Source of the DNA: Cryphonectria parasitica EP155
Taxonomy: Eukaryota > Ascomycota > Sordariomycetes > Diaporthales > Cryphonectriaceae
Assembly (NCBI RefSeq): GCF_011745365.1
Contig: NW_024468915.1
Coordinates: forward strand, 2,024,653 to 2,088,652
Direction: 5' to 3'
DNA: 64,000 nucleotides
Shown here: piece by piece, positions 10,953-23,101 of the stretch
Numbering within the stretch: the first letter of the stretch is position 1
How the letters are laid out: each line of letters starts with the position of its first letter
Notes under the pieces: model-generated
The model's input: only the letters and a program-made list of their open reading frames with translations
Database searches by the model: none
What the model was told of the DNA's origin: nothing
Made by a program: the position numbers and the translations under genes

Positions 10953-12296
10953 ATGACGCTGCTGTCGCTGAGATTCACCTTTCAGTTCGGCCTGGCAGCT
11001 GTCGTCTGCGGGGCTGTCGTCAAGAACGGATCAACATGCACCGTCACGCCGCTCAACACAGGAAACACCAGCGATGACACGCCCCAGATCTTGCAGGCCT
11101 TCCAGCAGTGCGGCAAGGACGCTTTCATCAACTTTCTCGAAGGAACGTATAATATCCGCCAGGTCATGGACACGACCACCCTCGAGAACTGTGACATCTC
11201 CATCTACGGCACGTTCTTGTGGAGTGCCGACAACCTGCAGTACTGGATCGCAAACTCCCTGCCTGTCGTCTACGATGGGGTCACCACGGCCTGGAGGCTC
11301 GGCGGTACCAACGTCACTATGAGAGGCTTCGGGAAGGCGCTCTTTAACGGCAACGGCCAGGCCTGGATCGACGCCAACCGCGACGGGAGCAACATGAAGG
11401 GCAGGCCCATCTCTTTGACCATCTGGGAGGGTACGAATATCCTTGTGGATGGCATCACCTGGCGCCAGGCACAATTCTGGCACACCTTTGTCGCGCACAG
11501 CCAGAACGTGACTATGACGAATCTCGATATGTCCACGACATCGGATTCTCAGTGGTCGGCGGTCAATACGGATGGTTTTGATAGCTGGAACTCTGCAGAT
11601 GTGACGCTTGCGAATTGGACAGTGACATCTGGTGATGTAAGTTGCTCAACACAGAGAAACAAATCATTATAATGCATAGGGCAAAATCAAGCAAGGAAAA
11701 GAAGACAGTAAAGAACCAGAAGGATACTGATTCAAGCCTGGGCTCAGGATTGCATCGCCGTCAAGGGAAACAGCACCAACATCTCTGTAAAAAACGTCAC
11801 CTGCTATGAGAGCGGCTGCACGACCATCGGCTCTGTGGGGAACAACGCCGTCGACTTCGTAGACAACGTTCTCTTCGAGGACATCCGCTGCATCCACAGC
11901 TCCAACGCCGCCTGGATCAAGACGTACCCGGCCCAGAGCGGCCACGTCAACAACGTCACCTTCCGCAACTATGAGATTCAGGACGTCAACCAGCCCATCT
12001 ACGTCACCAGCTGCATCTACAGCTACACAAACTGCGACAGCTCGCGGCTACCCATCACCGACATCACTTGGGAGAACATCACGGGCACGAGCCAGTACGA
12101 TGTCGCTGCCGCTCTGCACTGCAGCTCTGCCGCGCCGTGTCAGGATCTTAGTTTCAGTGGAATCAATATCACGGCACCAGGAGGGGGCCAAGAAAAAGTG
12201 TTGTGCTCCAATATTGCCAACCAAGCGACTTCGGGTCTGGATTGCACGGGGACTTGTCCAGGGAGCTGGCCGCAGCAGTTGTCTGGAAACCAGTGA
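10953..12296 (+). CDS. Secreted GH28 exo-type pectinase (exopolygalacturonase / rhamnogalacturonan galacturonohydrolase type)
   Basis: Two exons (10953-11636 and 11748-12296) give 410 residues. A signal peptide covers about residues 1-21, followed by the right-handed beta-helix catalytic domain of GH28. Motif NTDG is at 205-208, and the Asp pair D228-D229 is rebuilt exactly across the intron (GD|DCIAVK). The usual GHG motif is replaced by SGC (250-252) and the usual RIK by WIK (284-286). Loss of the GHG histidine is known in some exo-acting and rhamnogalacturonan-type GH28 subgroups, so this is more likely an exo-enzyme releasing galacturonate than an endopolygalacturonase. Many N-x-S/T sites fit a secreted glycoprotein. 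It is divergent from the sugar transporter and probably shares its promoter region. Confidence 0.88.
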
Positions 12297-14455
12297 AATG
12301 GCACCGAGCAAAGGGCTTGATATTAGCAACATGGTGGCCTGTTTTGAGAATAGGAAGCACTATTGTGTATCATGGTACAGAAAAATGCTATTTCCACGTA
12401 TTAAAACAAAAAGGGAAAAGGCTTGGAAGCAAAATGTTGCTTATGTGCCGCGCCAGAGACGTCCTAGAAGCGGCTGGCAGGCCCATTCGAACGCAAGGCC
12501 TATAGAAATTAGACCCGACGGAGGAATAGGAGAAAAGCTCCGAAGAAGGCGGTGGCGTAAAGATCGGTCCCGGCCCGCAAGAGGACATGTGGCCTTCACA
12601 TGCCGGATCCTACCGCTTTTTACATACACACACAGAGCCCTGCAGGTCAGACGACTTAGGCTCAGGACACAAAATTTGTGCACCAGACCCCCGAATTGTG
12701 CAGGGCAAAATTGTCTTACAGATAACATAATTACACACCCTACTACATAGTAGCTTAGGGACGAGGTATTTTGCTTACATCTTTCGCTGTACAGGAACTC
12801 GTCGACTTCCTGGAAAGGACAGTTACATCTCTTCGAGCCCATGTAGAATGACACTTGTTGATACGCAAGTGTGCAAGTCATGCCAGGAAAGGCCAAGACC
12901 AAAAGATTAGTTGTTCCCCACCCACAACCTGAAACACCATGCTTGGGTCTATTTAGAAAGTTGGACGAGCTGCTGAGGATAGTGCAGATGCCTCGGTGGT
13001 GCTAAGAAGGGCCAATTATTTCCAAGTCTGGACCGTTTGGTGTCTGCACTTCGAGCCAGTAGTCCAAAAAATGTGACGGGCCTACTGTACGATATGTAAC
13101 GATGCTGACGATTCTGGCCATGCAGGAACCCGGGGTTCCTATATTCCGTGCTGCTGGCGCCGTTGTCCTGCATATCAAGTCAAGTTGTATTGGCGCTAGC
13201 GATGCCGACTGGGGAACCAAAGTGCCAAAATACATAGGTACCAATCACTCTCAAGTCCGGCTTGCATGTGTGTGCTGTATCAAATAGTAGGGTTGCATTC
13301 TGGCCCATTCTGCTCCCCTCCAACGCACATGGCACATTCCCACTACTGTGTGACCTCTCCTGCCATTTGCGTACCCAACTCTGACTATGATAAGGCACCA
13401 TCATGTGCGCTTGCTGCAATGGGCGTTTTGTAACGTTACGATATCTAGAGGGAGAGGAGAAATCTTTCGCACTCCGGCCGGACCAAAAAAGATACCCTGA
13501 CATTTATTGTGGCATTCCAAGGCACTTTGGCAGTGAAGGGATGCCCGAAGGGGTCTTACTGGTATTTTGATTTTATGACTAGACAAGGTATAGCTGGAGG
13601 AGGGGAAGTGATTCATTCACTGCATCTCCCTTGGTACCTTTGCGCATGCGTGATCTCGGAAGATGGCCCCAATATAGCCCAGTGTTAGGAATGCGTTGCT
13701 TTCAGCTGACGGGTTGCTACATCCGCAGTTTTCCCCTCGCTCTCTCTCTCTTCTTTCCATTCATCCACGCACTGTCTTGTATCTTGGACAGCTAATGTAC
13801 AAGCTATCGATACACAGACTTCGACTAGAAACGTGCCAATATACCAAAAGAGGAAGTTCTAAAGGCGGCCTCCTCCATCGCGACCCCGAGGACGGCCGAA
13901 GGGGTGAGATATCAGTGCTTTTTAGGCTCACGGCTTTTGACAGATGTCACGATGCCGCACTCGTGGTGTGCACACTGGACACATCAAGATCCATGCCGCC
14001 GGTGCGACAGATCAAAATGTGACCCATGTCTCAGATCGTGATTCGCGAACCAGATGCTATTGCCGCACACCAGCGTGGCGCGCCGGGTGGTTCATGGCTT
14101 ATCTGGAGACAGAGTCAGCCGGATACCGGGAAAGTCAAGAGGCTCTTTTTTTGATGTCTTGAGGCCACGCAATGCAAGGGATACAACCATCCAAAGCGAG
14201 TAGTCGAGTCGTGAATTTGCCCACTAAATCTCCTCTGTGCAGCCTGACTTGACCATGACATATGTTCCCCGTTCTCTTTTAGAGAAAGGGAGTGCTGAGA
14301 ATTTCTTCCGAGTATATAGTAGATGATATCTCCTCTCCTAGATGCGTTCTGATCCCGAGCCAAAGGACTAGTCTGTGGCTCCTCATACTGTTGCTTTCAT
14401 TCCACTGTGCATTTATTGTTGTGCTGTACATACTGCTCGCTGGTCGTGTGTCATC
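12297..14455. other. Intergenic region, no supported gene
   Basis: 2.16 kb. A 153-codon frame on the minus strand (12441-12902) lacks coding-like composition and was rejected. A TATA-like element (GAGTATATAG near 14311-14320) lies about 140 bp upstream of the chitinase start. Confidence 0.55.
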
Positions 14456-16387
14456 ATGTTTACTACACTTGCAAGTCTTGTTTCCTTGGCCGGCGTCGTC
14501 TCTGCTGTAGGACAGAACGTCGTATATTGGGGTCAGAATGGCGGTGGTACTATCGAGAACAATGATCTCTCGACGTATTGCACTTCCACATCCGGCATAG
14601 ACATTCTGGTGCTGGCCTTCCTGTGTAAGTCCGCAGAATCTTGACTACTCGTTGGAGAGAAAAAGAAAGAAAAAAACATTAAAAAAAGACGCGGCTGACG
14701 AAAGAGGTGCTTAGATGAGTTTGGGATCTCCACTGGTGATATCCCTTCAGGCACGATTGGACAGAGCTGTTTCATCTCCTCGTCCAACGGCGAGGGCCAG
14801 GACTGCGATGCTCTCGCAGCGGCAATCTCCACGTGCCAGGATGCTGGTGTCACGATCATCTTGTCCATTGGAGGTGCCTCCGGCTCATACTCGCTTGAGA
14901 ACGATGCCCAAGCGGAAGTGATTGGGCAGTATCTCTGGGACTCGTATGGTATGTTTTAACATGTGTAACTGTTTGATTGAGTGCCGGACCCTTGCTTACC
15001 GAGAGATTGAATTTACAGGAAACTCTGGAAACACCACAGTCGAGCGGCCGTTCGGTGATGTCTTCGTCAATGGGTTCGACTTTGATATTGGTGAGTAATA
15101 TTTAGTTACATTTTGCTTTATGTTCTTAGCCCCTGGCTACAAAAGTTGTCAAATCTAGCGATGTAGCATTTTGAGGCGCACCAATGTTGTGCTCGTGGCA
15201 CGTGTCTCAAAACATTCAACGCCACTGTCGTTTCTCCGGTTTCATACTGATAGATATTTTGACTCAGAACTTAACGATGGGTATTCGCAATACTACCCTG
15301 CTGTAAGTACCTTGCCACTTCCGAAGCTAGCCTCTCCATACTATGATACATGTTGGACATGGTTTGCTGACAAAACCTCGCAGATGATCTCGACGCTCCG
15401 GGCCAACTTTGAAACCGATCCCGACAATACCTATTATATCACCGGAGCGCCACAATGTCCAATTCCGGAACCGAACAGTTAGTCGTTCCCATGCTTACTT
15501 GCACCTCCTCATGTTCTTTTTGTCAGTATCGATAGGAAGGGACTGTACTCCTGACACTCTTATACTACGACTAGTGGGAGTCATCATCGGCAACGCCACC
15601 TTCGACTACCTCTGGGTGCAGTGGTACAATAACAATAACTATAGCGCCGACCCTTGCGCACTACCATTCAATGGAAACGCACCCTTCAACTGTAAGAAAC
15701 TTGAATGTACCTATGTTCATTTCGTTTGGGCTGATCACTTACTTGTTTTGCTAGACGACGACTGGGTTAGCTACACGGCCACAACACCCTCTGCTGACGC
15801 TGAAATCTTGTGAGCGACCCTTCTGTTCAGACACGAACACAAGCCACCAATACGATCTGCGTACCTGCAGTAGTGGCCTCCAATACAAGATTAATGGTAT
15901 ACTAACTTTTAATGTGCGCAGCATCGGCGTCCCAGCTGCCCCTCTCGCCGCCAACGGAGGCACCGCCGGCGAGACGTACTATATCACGCCCGACCAGCTC
16001 GCCGAGCTCATCGACGAGTATGAGGACGCAACCCGCTTCGGCGGCATCATGATGTGGTCGGCCGGCTTCTCGGACTCCAACGTGAACGACGGGTGCACAT
16101 ACGCCCAGGAGGCGCACGCCATCCTCGAGTACGGCAGCCCGTGCGCGAACGGGCCCAGCAGCGTGTCGATCGCCACCACTGCGCCGCTGACGACACTGAC
16201 TACCTCAACCACCACCAGCGTGCCTGTGACGGGAGTGACGACGACAACGACTACTGCCGCCTCGGGGACTGGCACCCCGCTGGCGGAGTGGGCGCAGTGT
16301 GGTGGAGAGGGTTACACTGGTTCGACTTACTGTGAAAGCCCTTACTCTTGTGTGTGCACCAGCGTGTGGTGGTGTCAGTGTGAGTAA
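14456..16387 (+). CDS. GH18 class III chitinase with C-terminal CBM1-like module
   Basis: Eight exons: 14456-14624, 14715-14948, 15019-15090, 15268-15302, 15384-15477, 15575-15691, 15755-15809 and 15922-16387, giving 413 residues. Every junction keeps phase and restores class III chitinase sequence. A signal peptide covers about 1-17, with the start strand VVYWGQN just after it. The catalytic motif is NGFDFDIE at 152-159: the proton donor E159 and D155/D157 are present, but the first Asp of DxxDxDxE is Asn. The domain ends around MMWSAGFSD. A Thr/Ser/Val-rich linker (about 345-375) leads to a terminal WAQCGGEGYTG module typical of CBM1, here with six cysteines. A secreted or wall-associated enzyme cleaving chitin is expected. 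Confidence 0.9.
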
Positions 16388-17373
16388 GGTATCAAGCTGG
16401 TCTTGTCGGCTCTGAAGGGGGTTTCTCTCCCCCTCCTTTTTATTATTATTATTTGATGTTCATCTGTATATCTTTTCCATTTCATCTTCGATTTATCTTT
16501 CTACCATGTATATATTTACTACAACATTTCACGTCATTCGTTATTACGAGCTATGTACTACAGGGCTCAGAAGTAGATACCCATTCCCTGCGAAGGAATG
16601 TTATATCAATTTTGATTTTTACAAGTATGCAATTTTTCTTCTTCGCTTGTATGATATTATCATGGCTTTGCTGCCAATATTGATAAACACAACGTCGGAT
16701 TCAATAGAGATGTGATCTTTCCAAAGCCACAGCAAAGGCTGTGCCTGTCTTTGATATTGTAACGATACATGTTGATTATCATGAGCCCTAATAAAACTCC
16801 TCGATTTGGTAGGTGCGCAGGGAACCAAGATGATCGGGAGCGAGCATAATTATGGGTTGGTAGAGCCGCTTCTTTATTTGATGCCTAAATGAGCTACCAC
16901 CCCACAAAAGTCAGCCTCGCCTCCTTCGATCCTTTGCCGCAGGGCTCATTTGTGTCAAGATCGGCAGGCTCACTGCTAGGCATCCTTATTTTGTCCGGCT
17001 TACTATGTGGAAGTGGTACTAGCACGGCCCACCCAACCAGTTATGCATGGTAATAAACTTATTGGCGACTTTTTAGTGTATGCACTATATCATCTTGTGG
17101 TCGATCCTGCACAGCCGCGAATTGAGCCCCCGACAGCAGATAAGAACGTGCTTTCTTCTGTGAGAGAAAGAGAGAGAGAGAAGAGAGAGAGAAAGAGAGA
17201 TGCTTACTTTATTATGCTGACTGGGAAAGCGCCTGCGCCACAATCATCATTCGGCATTTCTCTACTTAAAAGTATTATTCCGCTGCTGTGTTGACACGAT
17301 ATTTTACCTTTTCCACGACAAGCTGACAGAAAACTCCATTGCTACCACACACACACCTCGCATTTCAACCAAA
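16388..17373. other. Intergenic region with GA-rich tract
   Basis: Nearly 1 kb without a gene. A GA-rich imperfect repeat lies at 17162-17200, about 175 bp upstream of the arrestin start codon; such tracts are common in fungal 5' regions. Confidence 0.6.
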
Positions 17374-18948
17374 ATGCCACCCGCATATCGCAAGACGGGC
17401 GCAGACCTGGACATCCAGATCGATGACAATGGGCGCCTGTTTCGACCAGGCGACTTCATCACAGGTCGTGTCTCAAGGCGATCGCACATGGTCTCTCCGA
17501 TGTCGACAGTCGAGGTAAAACTCCGAGGTCGAGCCAAGGTCAAACTGGGCAAGACAAGATACAACGGACAGTCAAGCCACACAACTTATTATCGCGGCCG
17601 CTTCAACTTTTTTGGCAATGAGACTCGGCAGCACCTTTACCACGGACCCGTTCATGTTCCTCAGGAAGGACCTGGGGAGTCGTGGGAGTTCGCCATCCAG
17701 ATCCCATTGCATGCATCCCCCGAGGTCCTCCTGGGTGGGCACCGCGATGCCGACAGCAGCTTTCTATCTCTCAACAAGTACACCGTTACTTCGACACCAC
17801 TGCCGAGTACTTTCTACGACAGAGGACGTCAACTCAGTACAAAATATGAGACCTACGTCGAGTATTCTCTCGAAGCTTCACTCGTACAACAAGGCAGCCA
17901 CGGCGCATCATACACGGCTACTTTTCTCATCCCAATCCGAGCCCTATCTCTTCCTCAGGGACGAGACCTGCCTGCACTGACAAAACGTTCACTGCCTGGT
18001 CGAGTCGTCTCACAGCGGCTCGTCCCCGGTATGGAGGATGTGGACCTCAGTTTCAAACAAAAAACCCAGAAATTCTTCCACTCGTCCAAGGTCCCGTACT
18101 TGGGACTGGTGGCCGAAATGACCTGTCTAGGAGGTATACAGCTGGGTGCACAGGTCTCCCTCAAGTTCAAGATTCGGCCGGATCGTCGCAATACCAGCGA
18201 GGTGATTCATGGTGTGCCTCAGACGGCTGTTGTTACCGAATTCGAGCTCGTTCTGAAGGCACGCACCCAAGTCGTCGCCCCAGGCACCTGGCATCCATGT
18301 GAGTATCTCCTGCTGTGCCCTCTCTGGTAATTGTCTTGTTATTTACTTGCTATCTCTTCGAAGGATGGCATGTCAGAATTTTTGTTGACCAGTACAATCT
18401 CAACAGACGAGGCCAATGACGACGTGAAACATCGTATAATCCTCCCTCGCGTATGCCCACCTATGGCAAGTCCGGTCTCAGCGAGATCGAAGGATTCCAC
18501 CAACGATGAGACTAACCTGCCGGCTTACTGTGAAAACGAGTCTCTCTCTGTGCCAACCGAGAAATCCGATCCCCCTTCATATAATACCACCAGACATCCT
18601 TCAAGGTCATCCCAGGAGGAAGCAGGCCCTTCAACCGTCAGCACAGACTCGAAGACGGCAAACGACTTGCATGCGGTACTTCTCATGAAGATCGAGTGGG
18701 ATCCAAAGGCAAGTGACCCGGTCGATGTTGGGTCACTCTTCGACTTGCGCATTCATTCCAGGTACGCCACGGCATTGGGAAAACGAGTCTCAGAAAGTGG
18801 GCAGAGTGCGATATATCCAAGTTTTACGACTTGGTGTATTAAACATGATCACATCCTCGAATACAAGATGAAGGTCTTGATTGCTGGAGAGTTGGTTAAG
18901 TTCGAAGGGCAAACACCAGTGGTGGTGCTTGCCCCAGCTGATACATAA
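17374..18948 (+). CDS. Alpha-arrestin (arrestin-like N and C domains) with PPxY/LPxY motifs
   Basis: Two exons (17374-18298 and 18407-18948) give 488 residues. The acceptor CAACAG at 18406 is the one that keeps the frame from TWHP into YEANDD. The N-terminal half carries arrestin-N beta-sandwich features (PGDFITGRV at about 26-34, VEVKLRGRAKVKL at about 47-59), and the middle carries the arrestin-C strands (SYTATFLIPI, YLGLVAEMTCL). After the fold, LPAY (346-349) and PPSY (364-367) match the LPxY/PPxY motifs bound by the WW domains of Rsp5/NEDD4-type HECT ubiquitin ligases. In fungi such proteins recruit the ligase to plasma-membrane transporters for endocytosis; that role is inferred from family and motifs. 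Two sugar transporters lie within 10 kb, but no direct link is shown. Confidence 0.85.
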
Positions 18949-19775
18949 GGTGTGGGAAAAAGAAATTACTTCTATTACTCTGAGACTTCAGTCTGGTTAT
19001 TGTACAAGCAGGTGCTATGGTCAAAGCAGTGTTAAAGAAAAAAGAAAAAAAGCGAGTATTCACAATTCTTCCTTTTCACGTCTTTTTTTTTTTTTTTTTA
19101 GAACTTCCAAGTAAGGTTTGTATGGACCATACACTTTGCAAGGAGGAAATGTGCCTGTTGTCTCTCGAGGACAGCGACTTTAGTTTGTTGGAATGGAGCC
19201 ATAACTGCTACTTATTAATCACTCTTTACACCCCATCATTCAGCCCTTCTCGCCTTACTCTTTCTCGTGGGCGACTTATACGGAGAAGTGACCGATTGCT
19301 TTGGTCACACGGTACACAATTTCGGTGTAAGTACTTAATTATGACAACAATTGCGAGAGCGAAGATCATCTTATGTCTCCGGTTGAGCCGATTATATAAC
19401 ACATCAGACCTATGATGTGGTGTATAGATACGTAATATTTTCCTAACCACAGTACATGTGCATACGTATGACAGGGAAAAATGCTACCACATAGTTGTAC
19501 TTGCGGCGCCGTCCGCTCAATACGGGGAACCACTGCATCCGGAACGATTCTGCAGGTATAATCGAAGGGCGCTTTTTTGTGAGTCAAATACAAGACAACG
19601 ACCAGACCGATCTCGGCCATGTTCACAACACGACCCACATCTCGTTCTTTTGTTCATTGCATGATTAAATAAAAGAATAGAAATCCAAGATCAACAAGAC
19701 ATTCATGCGTCCAGACATCAGTAATACTTACCTACCCCCTTATACGTTCTTGACGACGCAGGAAAAGCAAGAAAC
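18949..19775. other. Intergenic region, no supported gene
   Basis: About 0.83 kb, including a T-rich run near 19084-19099. No coding signal was recognised. Confidence 0.6.
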
Positions 19776-20536
19776 ATGGCGTCGTACCCATCTATCCAAT
19801 CCATCCAGGCCAGCCCGGAGCTTCTCCGCACCCTGCAGGACCTACACGCCCAAGCCCTGGCCGAGGAAGCCTACGTGAGCACCAGCGGGCCCGCATCCCT
19901 CGCCGTCGACAAGTTCGTCGCGCTCGACCCGGACAAGTGCGCCGCCGTCTACCTGCTCCTCCGCAGCACCGGCGCGCGCCACGTCGTCGAGGCCGGCACG
20001 AGCTTTGGGCTGAGCACCATCTACCTCGCGCTGGCGGTGGGACAGAACGTGGGCGGGGACGCGAGCAAGGGACGGGTCGTGGCCACGGAGCACGAGGCCA
20101 GCAAGGCGCGTCAGGCGCGGGCGCACTGGGCGCGGGCGGGGGCTGAGGTGGAGCCGTTTGTTGAGCTGCGGGAAGGGGATCTTCTCGAGACTTTGAAGAG
20201 CGACTTGCCTGATGAGGTGGATTTCCTGCTTCTGGATAGTATGTACTGTGTTCCTTTGTTTGTTTTTTCTCTTTTTCTTTCCCTCGTGGTTTGGGTTCGT
20301 ATCGTGATCACGGTGTGCTGATACAAAAGAGAGCAGTCTGGACACCTTTGGCTCTGCCGACGTTGAAGTTGGTACAGCCTCGACTGAAGAAGGGGGCGAT
20401 GATTATTGCGGACAATGTAGAGGCTGCAAAGGCTGGTTATCGTGACCTGCTGGAGTACGTCAGCAACCCGGAGAATGGGTTCAGGACCATGAATCTTCCT
20501 TTCTCCGGCGGTCTGCAGCTGATCGTTCGGATTTAG
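19776..20536 (+). CDS. Class I SAM-dependent O-methyltransferase
   Basis: Two exons (19776-20238 and 20337-20536) give 220 residues, the length of small cation-dependent O-methyltransferases. SAM-binding motif I is VVEAGTSFGLSTIYLA (about 69-84), an acidic residue follows the next strand (ATEHE, about 103-107), and motif post-I/II is VDFLLLDIW, rebuilt across the intron. MIIADNV near the C-terminal third is the following strand. No targeting signal is present, so it is probably cytosolic. The methyl acceptor is unknown; no secondary-metabolite synthase lies nearby. Confidence 0.85.
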
Positions 20537-21193
20537 AAAGTATTCTACAGCTACCGTACTTGTGCAGTCATCCTCTGATTTCTCCACAAAATTTGGGTAA
20601 TAACAATAGGAAGCGTCTCCTCCTCCTCCCCTCCCCTCTCCGCCCGCTTTTTGACTCTGGTCTGTGGAGATTTTGATCCCCAGGGACCCAGATTCCCCCA
20701 CCAAGAATCTGGGGAAGAAGCCTGGAACTGTAGAATTTAGGGTCACATCCGGGTTCATCCCACTGGATTTTCTGGGCGTGTTGGGTCCACTACCGAGAAG
20801 ATCGACGGGCACATTTGCCTCCTACATTATTAGGAGTAAACGCAGGTAAGATGCGCTCCAGTCGGATTACAGGCCAGCTTCGTAGAGGCTTGAATAATTC
20901 CCGTCAGCCAAAAACAAACCGTTGCTATCACCGGTCGGCTTGTCCTGATCCAGAAAGCCGCTCTGGTGATAATGACGTTGTGTCCGGCGGAATGGAGAGT
21001 GGTCGGTTAACATGTAGGAGGCTTACGCGCGTGAAGACAGTGCATGATATTTACCCTCTTTGCTTTATAATTACTGGGCAATGGCCTGTTGTTTGATCTT
21101 TGCACTTCACCAAAGCTTGCCATATCCTTCTCGAATGATGAGATCTGGTTTCCTTTCTTGTCTCTTCATGTTGGCCGTGTCAAACGTGTGATC
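20537..21193. other. Intergenic region
   Basis: 0.66 kb. The frame of the next gene's first exon is open upstream to about 21089 but has no ATG before 21194, so no longer N-terminus is supported. Confidence 0.55.
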
Positions 21194-23101
21194 ATGATTC
21201 AGACCAATTGGTTCGGCAGCGGCTTCAAGCTGCGAGTCGCCATCACAGTCGCCTGTCAAATGGTATGTGTGTTCTTTAATTGAGCTGTGTTTGTCTGTCC
21301 TAGGTTACGTGAGCCAACCCAGTGTTGTTGACCACCATCAACAGGCATTCGTACTTTTCGGCTACGATCAAGGTGTATTCTCTGGCATTGTTGGGAATGA
21401 GGACTGGCTCGAGACCTTTGGGTACCCAGGCAGCGCCCTCGAAGGCATCATCGTCTCCATCTACAACCTGGGCGCCTTCTCGGGCTGCATCCTGGCCTTC
21501 ATCATCTGCGAGAAGACTGGGAGACGGCTTGCCATGTGGATAGCAATGTCCTTCATTATAGTCAGTATACAACTGCACTGCACATACAAACAAGATGAGG
21601 AGGCAGAGAAACTGGATGGTTCGGCTGACTTTACCCTTGCTATTTTTTTCAACAGGTCGGAGCTGCCCTTCAAGCCTCAGCGTTTACCATCCCACATATG
21701 ATGATAGCGCGATACATCACTGGCATCGGCACCGGGATCGAGACCAGTACGGTGCCAATGTACCAGTCCGAGCTGTGCGAGGCATCTAAAAGAGGCCGCC
21801 TGGTCTCTTCTGAGCCGTTGTTTGTGGGTGTCGGGATCGAAATTGCGTATTGGTTCGACTACGGCATGAGCTTTGTGTTGAGCCCCGCCTCTGTCGCCTG
21901 GAGGCTACCGATCGCATGTCAGATGATATTTGCATTTGTACGAGCCCTTTTATTCCTCCAGACTTGTATTCAATATCATTTTTTCCGTACTATTCGGCTG
22001 ACAATAAGATCAATCAGGTCGTCATCATTCTGGTATTTGGCCTACCTGAATCCCCACGCTATCTTTATGCCATGGGAAGACACGACGAGGCCCTGGCCGT
22101 CCTTTGCAAGGTGTACGAGAAGCCCCCCGACGACCCCAAGATCGTCAAAGAACGACAAGAGATTTTGGAGGTTCTTAACATGGAAAAGGGTCAAGGCGAG
22201 TATCGATGGTCGCAGCTCTTCAAGCGCGACGAGGTGCAGACTGGACGAAGGGTCCTGCTCGCCTACGGCATGCAATTTATGAACCAGATGGGCGGCATCA
22301 ACCTGGTCGTCTACTACATCACCTCAGTATTGCAGTACAACGTCGGCCTCTCGAGAAACCTGTCTCTCCTCCTGGGCGGCGTGATCAATGCCATGTTCTT
22401 CATAGGGTCTCTGTTCCCGACCTTTTTTCTGGATCGATATGGTCGACGAAAACCAATGATGTGGGGCTCATTTGGCTTGGGTGTTTGCATGATGATGATT
22501 GCTATCCTGCTCAGCTTCCAGGACCAGGGAGGGCAGATAGCCAAGAACACGTCTTCGGCCAGCGTTGCTTTCTTCTTCCTCTACATGGTCAGTTATAAAT
22601 CACTACCCTTGGCTATTACAAACTTACGCACCCATAACTTCGAACTACTCTTTGGGACAGCAAAATCACTGACCACCATCATTCGACCAGCTCATCTTCG
22701 GCGGAACCGCAAACTGCATCCCCTGGGTATACGTGCCCGAGATTCTTCCTCTCCACGTGCGCGCCAAGGGCACCGCTGTCGGCATCTCCAGCAACTGGCT
22801 TTGGAACTTCTTCGTCGTCATGGTCACCCCGACACTCCTGACCAACCTGAAGTGGAAGGGCTACCTCATCTTCATGTGCCTCAACTTCACGTTCGTGCCC
22901 CTCGTGTACTTTTGCTACCCGGAGACTAGCAATCTCACGCTGGAGGAGATCGACTGGTTGTTCCTGGAGAAGCATGCCGTCAAGACTAGTAGGAAGGTGG
23001 CTAAGCATGGGTGGGGCGAGGATAACCCGTGGCATAGGAGGGAGACACGCGTATCTATGCCGGTAAAAGAGACTGATCATGGGGTTGAAAATGTCGAATA
23101 G
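21194..23101 (+). CDS. MFS sugar/polyol transporter (SP family)
   Basis: Five exons (21194-21262, 21345-21560, 21656-21937, 22018-22587, 22691-23101), all joined in phase 0, give 515 residues. Signatures are FGYDQGVFSGIV in TM1, GTGIETSTVPMYQSE before TM5, PESPRYL at the start of the central loop, QMGGINLVVYY in TM7, DRYGRRK after TM8 and PETSNLTLEEID near the end (PETKGxSLEEID type). The N-terminus is short. The paralogue at 7920-9618 has different intron positions, so the two are not a recent tandem copy. The substrate is unknown; hexose, pentose, disaccharide or quinate are all possible. Confidence 0.9.

Noticed and set aside
12441..12902. 153-codon minus-strand frame downstream of GH28
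   Set aside because: Cys/Arg-rich random-looking translation, no codon bias, no domain and no splice context.
7920..23101. The two SP-family sugar transporters as a tandem duplication
   Set aside because: Intron positions, orientation and sequence differ strongly; they are distant paralogues.
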